The notes under the pieces were generated by a model. The model worked only from the letters and a program-made list of their open reading frames with translations. It was not told the origin of the DNA and searched no databases. Shown here in pieces: positions 35,824 to 44,125 of a DNA stretch of 64,000 nt. Location of the stretch: positions 1 to 64,000 of the forward strand of contig BPGE01000001.1 of NCBI GenBank assembly GCA_026002875.1, read 5' to 3'. Made by a program: the position numbers and the translations under genes. Within the stretch, counting starts at the first letter, position 1, and each line of letters starts with the position of its first letter. Source of the stretch: Bryobacteraceae bacterium (lineage in GTDB: Bacteria > Acidobacteriota > Terriglobia > Bryobacterales > Bryobacteraceae).

Positions 35824-36627
35824 TCAGAATTCGCTGACGGAGGTGATGCCGCTTTCGTGGAGAGCGGCGGCCATTTTTTCGAGGGCGGACTTGTGGATCT
35901 GGGAGACGCGGCTTTCGTTGATGCCGAGCATGCCGCCGATTTCTTTCATCGTGAGCTCGTTGGAGTAGTACAGGATCACGACTTTCCGATAGCGCTCGGG
36001 AAGAACGCTCATGGCTTTCTGGAGGCGCTCGCGCATCTGTTCGCGGGCGCAGATGAAGTCAGGCTGGCTTTCGGGATCGCCCGGGTAGTCGGGAGGGGGC
36101 AGCTCGTCCTGATCCTGGCTGCGGCTGTCGGCGGAGACGAGCCCGATGTTGCGGAGATCGAGAGCCATCTGGCGCCACCGGGAGACGGCGACGCCCATGC
36201 GCTCGGCCAATTCGTCTTCGGTGGGCTGGCGGTGCAGCAGGGCGCAGAGGTCGCGCGTGATCTGCTCGACCTGGCGGTGTCTGCGGCGCATGTCGCGGGA
36301 AGCCCAATCCATCTGGCGGAGACTGTCGAGAATGGCGCCCTTGATGCGGTGCTTCGCGTAACTGGAAAAGGCCACCTTCTTGTTGGGGTTGTATTTCGAG
36401 GCAGCGTCGAAAAGGCCGAGAATTCCGGCGTGGACAAGGTCGTCCAATTCGACGTGAATCGGGAGCCCCTCATGAACGCGCACGGCGATCGCCTTCACGA
36501 GAGGGAGATGTTCGAGGACAACCCTGTCGCGCTGCTCGCGCTTCGCCGCAAGCCTTTTCTCCGCACTGACTGCCGCCGGCTGCTTCGGCTTCCTCGCCGC
36601 CACGGTTGCTGTCGCTCTTGCCGCCAT
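35824..36627 (-). CDS. FliA/WhiG-type RNA polymerase sigma factor
   Basis: The 267-aa protein has a basic N-terminus and sigma region 2 (DDLVHAGILGLFDAASKYNP, then FSSYAKHRIKGAILDSLRQM, then DWASRDMRRR). Region 3 follows, and region 4 carries LPERYRKVVILYYSNELTMK with an HTH (IGGMLGINESRVSQIHKSAL). This pattern is that of sigma-28/WhiG proteins. ATG 36627 is chosen because GGAAGG lies eight bases upstream; the frame is open to 36987, but that part is low-complexity. No anti-sigma gene (FlgM) is adjacent. It may direct motility, pilus or developmental genes. Confidence 0.88.
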   Translation of the reverse strand: MAARATATVAARKPKQPAAVSAEKRLAAKREQRDRVVLEHLPLVKAIAVRVHEGLPIHVELDDLVHAGILGLFDAASKYNPNKKVAFSSYAKHRIKGAILDSLRQMDWASRDMRRRHRQVEQITRDLCALLHRQPTEDELAERMGVAVSRWRQMALDLRNIGLVSADSRSQDQDELPPPDYPGDPESQPDFICAREQMRERLQKAMSVLPERYRKVVILYYSNELTMKEIGGMLGINESRVSQIHKSALEKMAAALHESGITSVSEF

Positions 36628-37142
36628 CGCATCATCCTTCCTGCCAAGCTTCGGTCCCGGACCCCCCTCTCTGGTGGAGGAGTGGGTCTTTCTACGGGGG
36701 ACCTTCGGGCTGTCCGGAGCAGCGCTCCCGACGCCCGGCGCAAGGGGGGAGGCAATCGAGCGGCCATTTGCGCCGTTGCGGGGCCCGAGGTGGCGGCGAT
36801 CCTCGCAGCCAACCGCAACTGCAAGATTCAAAAGGCTGTTTTGATATCCATCCAGACCGCCTCCCGTCCACGGAAGCGGGGGCTGGAGCAGGCTGGAACC
36901 CAGCTTTTCCCGTTTCGATCCGACTTTGGCCCGAGCCCTCATGGCATGACTCTCCAAGCTGGAACACCGAGTTTCATATCGGTACAAATTCGGAGTTCGA
37001 GCCGCTGTAAGGGAATTCCCCTCAGGGCCTCCTGCGCCGATGCTAGCGCGAAGTTGAGGAGCTTCCTCTAGATGACTCGCCTGATTTCGCAGGGTGGAAA
37101 CACTGATCCCGGGCGGCTGTCAGCACTGATATCGAAGGTGAA
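36628..37142 (-). other. 515-bp leader/intergenic region upstream of the sigma factor
   Basis: No gene is supported here. The sigma frame is open for the first 360 bases but is rich in Pro, Gly and Arg and lacks a ribosome binding site. On the minus strand, TAGCAT near 37045 could be a -10 box, which would give a leader of roughly 400 bases. I see no known riboswitch pattern. Confidence 0.4.
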
Positions 37143-37322
37143 TTATTCGAGTTCTTCCCGCCGGACGACGATCCAGCTGCGGACGGCGAGGGCGCCGAGG
37201 AAGAGGAGGACGGCATAGAGCAGAGGACCGTCGAGGGTGAGCGCAGCGAGGGCGCCGAGGATGGCGTAGGCTGCGAGGGCCCATTTCAGTTTTCGGCGGA
37301 GCGCTGCGGGATGGAATTCCAA
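37143..37322 (-). CDS. Small two-helix membrane protein, 59 aa
   Basis: The start is TTG at 37322, with GAGGTAA, which contains the stop of the tonB-like gene, just upstream; this suggests translational coupling. The protein is basic at the N-terminus (HPAALRRKLKW) and has two hydrophobic helices (ALAAYAILGALAALTL and LLYAVLLFLGALAVRSWIVV), ending RREELE. I recognise no family. It is the last gene of the fabZ-lpxA-lpxI operon. Confidence 0.55.
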   Translation of the reverse strand: MEFHPAALRRKLKWALAAYAILGALAALTLDGPLLYAVLLFLGALAVRSWIVVRREELE

Positions 37323-37327
37323 GCCAT

Positions 37328-38374
37328 TTACCTCGGCATGTTGTAGGAGAAGACGAGCTGGAGGCGGATCTCCTGGCCGGTGAATTCGGCGGGAAGAGGA
37401 GGAAAGGGATTCGACGCGCTGATGCTGGCGACGGCGGCGCGGTCGAGGGCGTCGAAGCCGGAGGGCGTGGCGATGACGAGTTTGGGGACCTGGCCGGAGC
37501 GGCTGATGATGAACTGGATGACGACGCGGCCGCGGGCGCCGAGCCGGGCGCTTTCCGGCATGACGGCGTACCAGTTGCGGCGCACGGCAGCGAGCACCTG
37601 CACGAGATAGGGGCGGAAGTCGACGCCTTTGGGGTCGGAGAGGAGTTCGAGGCTGCTGCCGGGGCGGCCGGGGCGGGGCGTCTGCACGGCGCCCTCGGTG
37701 ACGCCGCCCGGGCCGGGCACATCGCCGACGGTCAGGCCCGCGCCGCCCGCGCCTCTGACGACGGATTTCACAGTTTCCTGCACACCGCCCGAAGGCAGCG
37801 CGATGCGCGGCTGGGGAGACGGCACGGCGGCGCCGACGGGCTCGAAGGGGCTGTTCTGTTTCGGCGGCGCGGGTTTGGGCGTCTCGGGCGGCGCCACGCC
37901 GGGCAGATTGGGCGCGGGCGGGGGCAGCGCCTGCGCCATCTCGACCTGGGGCACGTCGAAGTCGAGTTCGCGTCCGCGGCGGGCTTCCGGCGCGCCGGGC
38001 GGCGGCTGGAAGGGGCGGGCGGAGCCGCGCGTCTGCGGCTGCTGGACGGCCGGACGGGGCAGAAGGGCGGAGATGTCGACTTCGGCAGCGGGCTTGCCGC
38101 GCTGCGGTTCCTTCTGCGTGAGGCGGAACGGAACCGGCGGGGCCACCAGAGGCGTCGACCGGCTGCGGAGATCGGCGACCACCTGCGGGGCGGGACGCGC
38201 CGCGGCAGGCGCAGAGGGCATCCACCACAGCAGCGCGGCGGCGGCGATGTGGAATGCGAGGGCTCCGGCGGCGGCGATGGCGTGGCGGCGGCGAGCGTCC
38301 TCGTCGCGCAGCTCGAGCAGCAGACGCGGCGCGGCGTCCGTGCGGGCGGCCAAGGGCTGGGCTGCAGTGTTCAT
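37328..38374 (-). CDS. TonB-family energy transducer
   Basis: The 348-aa protein has one membrane anchor (IAAAGALAFHIAAAALLWWM) after a short cytosolic tail. A proline-rich periplasmic stretch of about 190 residues follows. The C-terminal TonB domain has VDFRPYLVQVLAAVRRNWYAV, then GRVVIQFIISRSGQVPKLVI and FDALDRAAVASISASNPFPP. It couples the inner-membrane proton force to outer-membrane transport. ATG 38374 is the first start before the anchor; no strong ribosome binding site. It follows the oxidoreductase gene by 23 bases. Confidence 0.82.
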   Translation of the reverse strand: MNTAAQPLAARTDAAPRLLLELRDEDARRRHAIAAAGALAFHIAAAALLWWMPSAPAAARPAPQVVADLRSRSTPLVAPPVPFRLTQKEPQRGKPAAEVDISALLPRPAVQQPQTRGSARPFQPPPGAPEARRGRELDFDVPQVEMAQALPPPAPNLPGVAPPETPKPAPPKQNSPFEPVGAAVPSPQPRIALPSGGVQETVKSVVRGAGGAGLTVGDVPGPGGVTEGAVQTPRPGRPGSSLELLSDPKGVDFRPYLVQVLAAVRRNWYAVMPESARLGARGRVVIQFIISRSGQVPKLVIATPSGFDALDRAAVASISASNPFPPLPAEFTGQEIRLQLVFSYNMPR

Positions 38375-38397
38375 CCGCTGCGGAAGCGGGGCTACTT

Positions 38398-39363
38398 CTA
38401 GATTGACGCGGAGCGGAGCCGCGCGGCTACCACTTTGCCGTGCTCGGCGATCCTTTCGGCGATGCGGAGGGCGAGAGAGAGGGCGCGGGCGCCGGCTTCG
38501 CCATCGACGACCGGGGGCTGCCGCGTTTCGATGCAGCCGAGGAAGGATTGGAGCTGGCGCGCGAGCGGCTCGCTTTTCTCGACCGGCTGCGGCTCGAAGC
38601 GCACCTGGCGGTCTTCGGTGACGCGGATCGACAGGCACTCCTGTTTCGAGTAGTCGACCGAGACGTACTGGCGCGGCTGGAAGAAGCGGAGCTTGCGCAC
38701 GCGCTCGGTGGAGACGCGGGAGGCGGTGAGGTTGGCGATGCAGCCGCCGGGGAATTCGAGGCGCACGTTGGCGATGTCGGGTTTGGGCGAGAGGACGGCG
38801 ATGCCGGCGGCGCGCACTTCGGAGGGCTGTTCGCCGGTCATGGCGAGGACGAGGTCGAGGTCGTGGATCATGAGATCGGCGACGACATCGACGTCGAGGC
38901 TGCGGGGGGAGAAGACGCTGAGGCGGTGCACTTCGAAGAAAAGCGGGAGGCGCAGCAGGCGGAAGGCGGCTTCGACGGCGGGGTTGAAGCGCTCGAGGTG
39001 GCCGACCTGGAGGAGGCGTCCGTGGCGGCGCGCGGTATCGATCATCCGCCGCGCCTCTTCTTCCGTGGCAGCCATGGGCTTTTCGACGAGCACGTGGAGA
39101 CCTGCTTCGAGCAGGCGGCAGGCGACGCCGGCATGGGTGGTGGTGGGCGAGGCGACGACGGCGGCGTCGCAGCGGGCGGCGAGTTCGTCCAGAGAGGCGC
39201 AGGCCTGGCAGCCGAACTCGGCGGCGGCGGCGCGCGCGCGTTCTATGTCGGGATCGTAGACGGCGGCGAGGCGGGCGCGGGGGCTGGCGGCGATGACGCG
39301 CAGGTGGTTGCGGCCGAAGACGCCGGCTCCGGCGACGCCCATGCGGATGACTGGCTGGCTCAT
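38398..39363 (-). CDS. Gfo/Idh/MocA-family NAD(P)-dependent sugar oxidoreductase
   Basis: The 321-aa protein has a Rossmann fold at residues 9-20 (GVAGAGVFGRNH) and the family motif Glu94-Lys95-Pro96 (VLVEKPMAA). The C-terminal domain includes MIHDLDLVLAM, where the catalytic His is expected. The ATG overlaps the lpxI stop (ATGA). Its place in an lpx operon recalls GnnA, the UDP-GlcNAc 3-dehydrogenase used for 3-amino lipid A. The partner aminotransferase GnnB is not in this window, so that function is only possible, not shown. Confidence 0.82.
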   Translation of the reverse strand: MSQPVIRMGVAGAGVFGRNHLRVIAASPRARLAAVYDPDIERARAAAAEFGCQACASLDELAARCDAAVVASPTTTHAGVACRLLEAGLHVLVEKPMAATEEEARRMIDTARRHGRLLQVGHLERFNPAVEAAFRLLRLPLFFEVHRLSVFSPRSLDVDVVADLMIHDLDLVLAMTGEQPSEVRAAGIAVLSPKPDIANVRLEFPGGCIANLTASRVSTERVRKLRFFQPRQYVSVDYSKQECLSIRVTEDRQVRFEPQPVEKSEPLARQLQSFLGCIETRQPPVVDGEAGARALSLALRIAERIAEHGKVVAARLRSASI

Positions 39364-40175
39364 TCTCCCTCCGGCGGGCAGCCGAGGATGGCGATGTTGT
39401 GCTGGTTGGCGAGGGCGAGCATTTCGTCGCGGTCGAGCAGCAGGGTGCGGCCGGCGTCGACGGCGAGAGCGGTGGCGCCGGTTTCGATCATGGTGCGGAT
39501 GGTGCCGGGACCGGCGACGGGGACATCGAAGAGAAGATGGGCGCGGCGGCGCGAGACCTTGACGAGGCGGAGCGGGCGGCCGTTAACGAGCGAGGCTGCG
39601 CGGCGGAGCATGGCGTCGGTGCCTTCCATGGCCTCGACGGCGACGCAGGCGCGCTCGCAGACGGCGACGCTCTGGCCGATGTCGAAGCCGGCAAGGGCGT
39701 TGGCGACGCGGCGGCCGTAGTCGATGTCCTTGCGCTCTTCAGCATCCGGTTTGCGGCGGGTGAGCACGCCTTCGGCGGCGAGCAGAGGCTTCAGCAGGCG
39801 CGTGGAGTCGGCGAGGCGGATGCCTTCGCGCTCGAGTTCCTTCTGCACGGCGCCGATGAGGGCGTCGGTGTTGCGCTCTTCGAGCGACATGAGGACGCGG
39901 AAGAGGCGCCAATCGGGCTTGAGGGAGCTGAACAGCGAGACGTGCTTCACCTGGCCGGCCATGATGACTTCGGTGATGCCTTCGCTTTTGAGGATCTCGA
40001 TGAGGCGGCCGAGTTCGGCGATGGTGATCCAGTAGCAGCGTGCGGCGAGCGATTCGACTTCGGGCGGGGCGTGGTCTTTCAGGGCGACGACGACGACTTC
40101 GTGCCCGAGGCGGCGCGCTTCTTCGAGCGCGAGGACGGGAAAGCGGCTTGATCCGGCAATCAGCCCGTATCTCAC
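39360..40175 (-). CDS. lpxI: UDP-2,3-diacylglucosamine pyrophosphatase LpxI
   Basis: The 271-aa protein is of the LpxI (DUF1009) family. It opens with YGLIAGSSRFPVLALEEARR, contains ITEVIMAGQVKH, and has the C-terminal catalytic part with LVKVSRRRAHLLFDVPVAGP and TIRTMIETGATALAVDAG. LpxI cleaves UDP-diacyl-GlcN to lipid X in lipid A synthesis, replacing LpxH. It overlaps lpxA upstream by four bases and the oxidoreductase downstream by four bases, so the three are translated together. Confidence 0.9.
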   Translation of the reverse strand: MRYGLIAGSSRFPVLALEEARRLGHEVVVVALKDHAPPEVESLAARCYWITIAELGRLIEILKSEGITEVIMAGQVKHVSLFSSLKPDWRLFRVLMSLEERNTDALIGAVQKELEREGIRLADSTRLLKPLLAAEGVLTRRKPDAEERKDIDYGRRVANALAGFDIGQSVAVCERACVAVEAMEGTDAMLRRAASLVNGRPLRLVKVSRRRAHLLFDVPVAGPGTIRTMIETGATALAVDAGRTLLLDRDEMLALANQHNIAILGCPPEGE

Positions 40176-40948
40176 TTGATGATTCCGCGCTCCGAGGAAC
40201 GGATGAAGTCGATCAGCTCCGCGATTTCGGCCGTGGGCGGCACTTCTTCGCGGATTTTTTCAATGGCCTGCGAGGTGTTGAGCGAATCGCTGCGCAGGAA
40301 GCGGAAGGCCTTGTGGAGAGCCTGGATGGATTCCGGGGGAAAGCCGCGGCGTTCGAGACCGACTTTGTTGGCGCCGTAGAGTTTCGATTCCCGGGGGGTG
40401 ACGGTCATCGAATAGGGCAGCACGTCCTGGGTGATGACGCTGTAGCCGCCGACGAAGGCATGGCGTCCGATGCGGCAGAACTGGTGGACGCCGGAGAAGG
40501 CTTCGATGATGGCCCAATCGCCGATGGTGACATGGCCGGCGAGGGTGGCGGCGTTGCCAAGAATGCAGTGGCTGCCGATGCGGGCGTCGTGGGCGATGTG
40601 GGCGTAGGCCATGATGAGGTTGTCGTCGCCGAGGCTGGTGAGCCCGCCGCCGCCGGCGGTGCCGCGGTGGATGGTGACGAACTCGCGGATGCGGTTGCGG
40701 CTGCCGATGCGGGTTTCGGTGCGTTCGCCTTTGTATTTGAGGTCCTGGGAGGCGACGCCGATGGTGGAGTAGGGGAAGAAGATGTTGTCTTCGCCGATCC
40801 AGGTGGGGCCTTCGATGAAGAGGTGGCCCATGAGGCGGGTGCGGGCGCCGATTTCGACGTCGGCGCCGATGATGCAGTAGGGGCCCACGTCGGCATCGGG
40901 ATGGATCCTGGCCGCCGGATCCACGATGGCCGTGGGGTGGACGGGCAT
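40172..40948 (-). CDS. lpxA: UDP-N-acetylglucosamine acyltransferase LpxA
   Basis: The 258-aa protein is made of hexapeptide repeats of the left-handed beta helix (IHPDADVGPYCIIGADVEIG onward). It has the LpxA signatures QDLKYKGE, NRIREFVTIHRGT and AHIAHDARIG, with His120 as the expected catalytic base, and a helical C-terminus (LERRGFPPESIQALHKAFRF). It adds the first acyl chain to UDP-GlcNAc (or its 3-amino form). It follows fabZ by four bases and overlaps lpxI. Confidence 0.94.
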   Translation of the reverse strand: MPVHPTAIVDPAARIHPDADVGPYCIIGADVEIGARTRLMGHLFIEGPTWIGEDNIFFPYSTIGVASQDLKYKGERTETRIGSRNRIREFVTIHRGTAGGGGLTSLGDDNLIMAYAHIAHDARIGSHCILGNAATLAGHVTIGDWAIIEAFSGVHQFCRIGRHAFVGGYSVITQDVLPYSMTVTPRESKLYGANKVGLERRGFPPESIQALHKAFRFLRSDSLNTSQAIEKIREEVPPTAEIAELIDFIRSSERGIIK

Positions 40949-40952
40949 GGCG

Positions 40953-41411
40953 TCAGCCCTGGGTCTCCACGGGCGCGGGCCGGTCGATCAGCTTGCACAT
41001 GACGATGCCCTCGGCCACCACCTGGCCGTTGACTGTGGCCGTGCCCTGCATCTTGACGACAGTCTCTTTGCGCTTGAGTGTTTTGCACTCGATGATGAGG
41101 GTGTCGCCGGGGAGGACGGGGCGGCGGAACTTGGCTTCTTCGATGGAGGCGAAGAGGACGAGTTTGGACTTGCGGTCCGGGACGGTTTTCAGGACGAGCA
41201 CGCCGCCGACCTGGGCCATGGCCTCGACGATCAGGACGCCGGGCATCACGGGGTATTCGGGAAAATGCCCCATGAAGAACGGCTCGTTGGCCGTGACATT
41301 CTTCATGCCGACGATGCGGTCCTCCTCCATCTCGAGGATGCGGTCCACGAGGAGCATCGGGTAGCGGTGAGGCAGAATGTCACGGATATCAATGTTTTCG
41401 AGGACAGCCAT
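40953..41411 (-). CDS. fabZ: 3-hydroxyacyl-ACP dehydratase FabZ
   Basis: The 152-aa hot-dog-fold enzyme has catalytic His49 (FFMGHFPEYP) and Glu63 (VLIVEAMAQVGG). IDIRDILPHRYPMLLVDRIL at the start is the family signature. FabZ dehydrates 3-hydroxyacyl-ACP and competes with LpxA for this substrate, which explains the common fabZ-lpxA pairing. It is the first gene of the minus-strand operon, and its promoter reads away from the divergent peptidase gene. Confidence 0.95.
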   Translation of the reverse strand: MAVLENIDIRDILPHRYPMLLVDRILEMEEDRIVGMKNVTANEPFFMGHFPEYPVMPGVLIVEAMAQVGGVLVLKTVPDRKSKLVLFASIEEAKFRRPVLPGDTLIIECKTLKRKETVVKMQGTATVNGQVVAEGIVMCKLIDRPAPVETQG

Positions 41412-41420
41412 GAGAACGTT

Positions 41421-41426
41421 ATTCTA
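41421..41426 (-). promoter_or_regulatory. Extended -10 box of the fabZ-lpxA-lpxI operon
   Basis: On the minus strand TGTTAGAAT (41429 to 41421) lies nine bases before the fabZ ATG. The mRNA would therefore have almost no leader. No ribosome binding site is seen between it and the start. Confidence 0.5.
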
Positions 41427-41433
41427 ACAAACG

Positions 41434-42588
41434 ATGGACGAGATCCTCCGAAAAGCGCAGGAGGCCTGGCCGGCGGCGCGCGCGCTGCTGCGCAGGCTGG
41501 CGGAGTGCGAGTCGCCGACGGAAGACGCGGCGGCGGTGACGCGGTTCATGGAGCTGCTGGCGGAGGAGACGCGCGACTGCGCGGCGGCGAAGCTCGTGAA
41601 GATGCCGCATGCAGGGCGGTGCCTGCTGCTGGCTTTCCATCTGCCGGGACCGAAGCGGAAGAAGAAGCCGGGGCTGCTGGCCGTGGGGCATGGCGATACG
41701 GTGTGGCCCGTGGGAACGCTGCGGGAGATGCCGTGGCGCGAGACGGGAGGGCGCATTTACGGGCCCGGAGTGCTGGACATGAAGTCGGGCCTCGCGTTTT
41801 TTGTGACAGCGATGCGGCTGCTGCGGGAGATGGACGCGCCGGTGGAGCGCGAGGTGCGGCTGTGGGTGGCGTCCGATGAAGAGACGGGCAGCGCGGATTC
41901 GCGGCCGCATACGGAGAAGCTGGCGCTGGAGAGCGCGGCGGTGCTGGTGCTGGAGCCGGGCACGGGGCTCGAGGGGAAACTGAAGACGGCGCGCAAGGGA
42001 GTGGGCGCGTACACGGTGCGCGTGCACGGGCGGAAGGCGCATGCGGGCGTGGATTTCGGCGCCGGGGCGAATGCGATCGTGGAGCTGGCGCGGCAGATCG
42101 AGCGGATCGCGGCGTTTACGGATCTGGAGAAGGGACTGACCGTGAATCCGGGCATCGTGAGCGGGGGCACGCGGACGAACGTGGTTCCGGATGAAGCGGA
42201 GGTGCAGGTGGACATCCGGGTGGCGCGGCTGCGGGACGCGGCGGGGCTTGACAGGAAGTTCCAGGGGCTGCGGGCGGCGGACCGGCGGTGCCGGATCGAG
42301 GTGACGGGCGGGCTGAACCGGCCGCCGATGGAGAGGACGCGGGGCGTCGCGGCGCTGTTCCGGGCGGCGGAGAAGATTGCGCGGGAGCGGCTGGGGATGG
42401 CGCTGGAGGAGTCTTCGACGGGCGGGGGCTCGGACGGGAATTTCACGGCGGCGCTGGGGGTGCCGACGCTGGACGGGCTGGGGGGCGTGGGCGAGGGCGC
42501 GCACGCACAGCACGAATCGATTCTGACGGCGGCGGCGCCTGGGCGGATCGCGCTTCTGGCCCATCTTGTGCGCCATCTGGGACAATAG
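41434..42588 (+). CDS. M20-family carboxypeptidase (CPG2-like)
   Basis: The 384-aa cytoplasmic enzyme has the zinc motifs GHGDTVWPVG (His86, Asp88), GVLDMKSGLA (bridging Asp) and DEETGS (Glu149/Glu150). A dimerisation domain follows (VHGRKAHAGVDFGAGANAI) and a late HAQHES supplies the last His. These resemble glutamate carboxypeptidase CPG2. There is no signal peptide. It is divergent from fabZ with 22 bases between the starts and lies 18 bases before psd. Confidence 0.88.
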   Translation: MDEILRKAQEAWPAARALLRRLAECESPTEDAAAVTRFMELLAEETRDCAAAKLVKMPHAGRCLLLAFHLPGPKRKKKPGLLAVGHGDTVWPVGTLREMPWRETGGRIYGPGVLDMKSGLAFFVTAMRLLREMDAPVEREVRLWVASDEETGSADSRPHTEKLALESAAVLVLEPGTGLEGKLKTARKGVGAYTVRVHGRKAHAGVDFGAGANAIVELARQIERIAAFTDLEKGLTVNPGIVSGGTRTNVVPDEAEVQVDIRVARLRDAAGLDRKFQGLRAADRRCRIEVTGGLNRPPMERTRGVAALFRAAEKIARERLGMALEESSTGGGSDGNFTAALGVPTLDGLGGVGEGAHAQHESILTAAAPGRIALLAHLVRHLGQ

Positions 42589-42606
42589 AAGGGGTTTCAC
42601 GCCGGC

Positions 42607-43212
42607 ATGGTGATCACCGGACTGTATTTCGCACTGGCCTCGGCGGGCGCGGGCGCGCTGCTGGGATGGCTGCTTCATCCGTGGGCCGGGGCGCCGTTCT
42701 ACATTTTTGCGGTGTTCTGTCTGTGGTTTTTCCGCGACCCGGAGCGCGAGATTCCGCACGGACCGTATGCAGTGTCGCCGGCCGACGGCAAGATCGTGCG
42801 GATCAAGCAGACGCCGAAGGAGACGGTGGTCAGCATCTTTCTGAACATTTTCGACGTGCACGTGAACCGGGCGCCGATCGGGGGCAAGATCGTGGAGGTG
42901 GAGTACAAGCCGGGGAAGTTCCTGGTGGCGAGCCGCGATGAAGCGAGCGTGCAGAACGAGATGAACACGATCACGATCGACGGGCGCGGCACGCTGGTGC
43001 GGTTTTCGCAGATCGCGGGGCTGATTGCGCGGCGGGTGATCTGCTACAAGAAGCCGGGCGATTTCGTGACGACGGGCGAGCGGGTGGGGCTGATCCGGTT
43101 CGGTTCGCGCGTGGACGTGCATCTGGGACCGGAGTGGAAGATCCGGGTGAAGGAAGGCGAGCGGGTGAGCGCGGGCTCTTCGATTCTGGCCGAGATGACG
43201 CCGAAGGAATGA
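42607..43212 (+). CDS. psd: Phosphatidylserine decarboxylase (short form)
   Basis: The 201-aa protein has two N-terminal membrane segments, then FFRDPEREIP, SPADGKIV and the NIFDVHVNRAP motif. A C-terminal RFGSRVD follows, where the chain cuts itself between Gly and Ser to form the pyruvoyl group. This is the short type found with pssA in many bacteria. It turns phosphatidylserine into phosphatidylethanolamine. It is followed by pssA after seven bases. Confidence 0.93.
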   Translation: MVITGLYFALASAGAGALLGWLLHPWAGAPFYIFAVFCLWFFRDPEREIPHGPYAVSPADGKIVRIKQTPKETVVSIFLNIFDVHVNRAPIGGKIVEVEYKPGKFLVASRDEASVQNEMNTITIDGRGTLVRFSQIAGLIARRVICYKKPGDFVTTGERVGLIRFGSRVDVHLGPEWKIRVKEGERVSAGSSILAEMTPKE

Positions 43213-43219
43213 CGACGCC

Positions 43220-44125
43220 ATGGGCATGCCGCGGGTGAACCTGCGCGAGAAGCCGATCGACCCGAAGTCGCCGGACCGGCGTCCGCGGCGCGCTGCGTAC
43301 GCGCTGCCGACGCTGTTCACCGCGGGCAACCTGTTTCTGGGGTTTCTGGCGATTCTGAAATCGATCGAGGGGGCGCTGTGGGCGCACGCGGGGCACCTGG
43401 GGACGAACCCGCACTGGGAGTATGCGGCGAAGGTGATCGGGGTGGCGGTGTTCTTCGACGGGCTGGACGGGCGGATTGCGCGGCTGACGAACACGACGTC
43501 GGAGTTCGGGAAGGAGCTGGACTCGCTGGCCGATGTGATCAGCTTCGGGATCGCGCCGGCGGTGCTGGCGTTCGTGTACGGGTTTCAGTTTCTGGATCCG
43601 TCGACGCCGCCGGAGGTGAAGAAGTATCTGCTGCAGGCGGGCTACTTCATCCTGTTCATGTTTGTGTGCTGCGGGTCGATGCGGCTGGCGCGGTTCAACA
43701 TCACCACGAACCCGGTGCCGCGGAATCCGGGGCGGCCGGACCGGAAGTATTTCGTGGGGCTGCCGATTCCGGCGGCGGCGGGGATGGTGGCGGCGGTGGT
43801 ATACGCGGCGGACTCCGCGCCGCTGACGCTTTGGCCGCTCAGCGCGGCGTGGGCGGCGCTGCTGGCGCTGCTGAGCTTTCTGATGGTGAGCACGTGGCGG
43901 TACCGGAGCTTCAAGGACATCAACCTGCTGAGCCCGCGGAGTCCGCGCAGCGTGGTGCTGCTGGGGATGCTGTTTTATCTGATCTGGAATTTTTCCCAGC
44001 CCGTGCTGCTGGCGATGGCGACGGCGTACGTCGGCAGCGGGATTGTGGTGAGGATCGGCGGGCTGCTGAAACAGGCCATCCGGCATGCAGCGCCCGCAAA
44101 ACCAACCGGTGAAGGCCATGCGTAG
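43220..44125 (+). CDS. pssA: CDP-diacylglycerol-serine O-phosphatidyltransferase
   Basis: The 301-aa membrane protein has the CDP-alcohol phosphotransferase motif with correct spacing (DGLDGRIAR, then FGKELDSLAD) and about seven or eight hydrophobic segments. It makes phosphatidylserine, the substrate of the psd product directly upstream. The PssA stop lies inside the beginning of the next gene, so translation is coupled. Confidence 0.93.
   Translation: MGMPRVNLREKPIDPKSPDRRPRRAAYALPTLFTAGNLFLGFLAILKSIEGALWAHAGHLGTNPHWEYAAKVIGVAVFFDGLDGRIARLTNTTSEFGKELDSLADVISFGIAPAVLAFVYGFQFLDPSTPPEVKKYLLQAGYFILFMFVCCGSMRLARFNITTNPVPRNPGRPDRKYFVGLPIPAAAGMVAAVVYAADSAPLTLWPLSAAWAALLALLSFLMVSTWRYRSFKDINLLSPRSPRSVVLLGMLFYLIWNFSQPVLLAMATAYVGSGIVVRIGGLLKQAIRHAAPAKPTGEGHA

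Noticed and set aside
36627-36987. N-terminal extension of the sigma factor (start at 36987)
   Set aside because: The extension is low-complexity and has no ribosome binding site. ATG 36627 has GGAAGG at good spacing and matches family length.
36628-37142. A cyclic-di-GMP riboswitch in the sigma factor leader
   Set aside because: The leader contains GC-rich hairpins, but I could not find the conserved riboswitch core.
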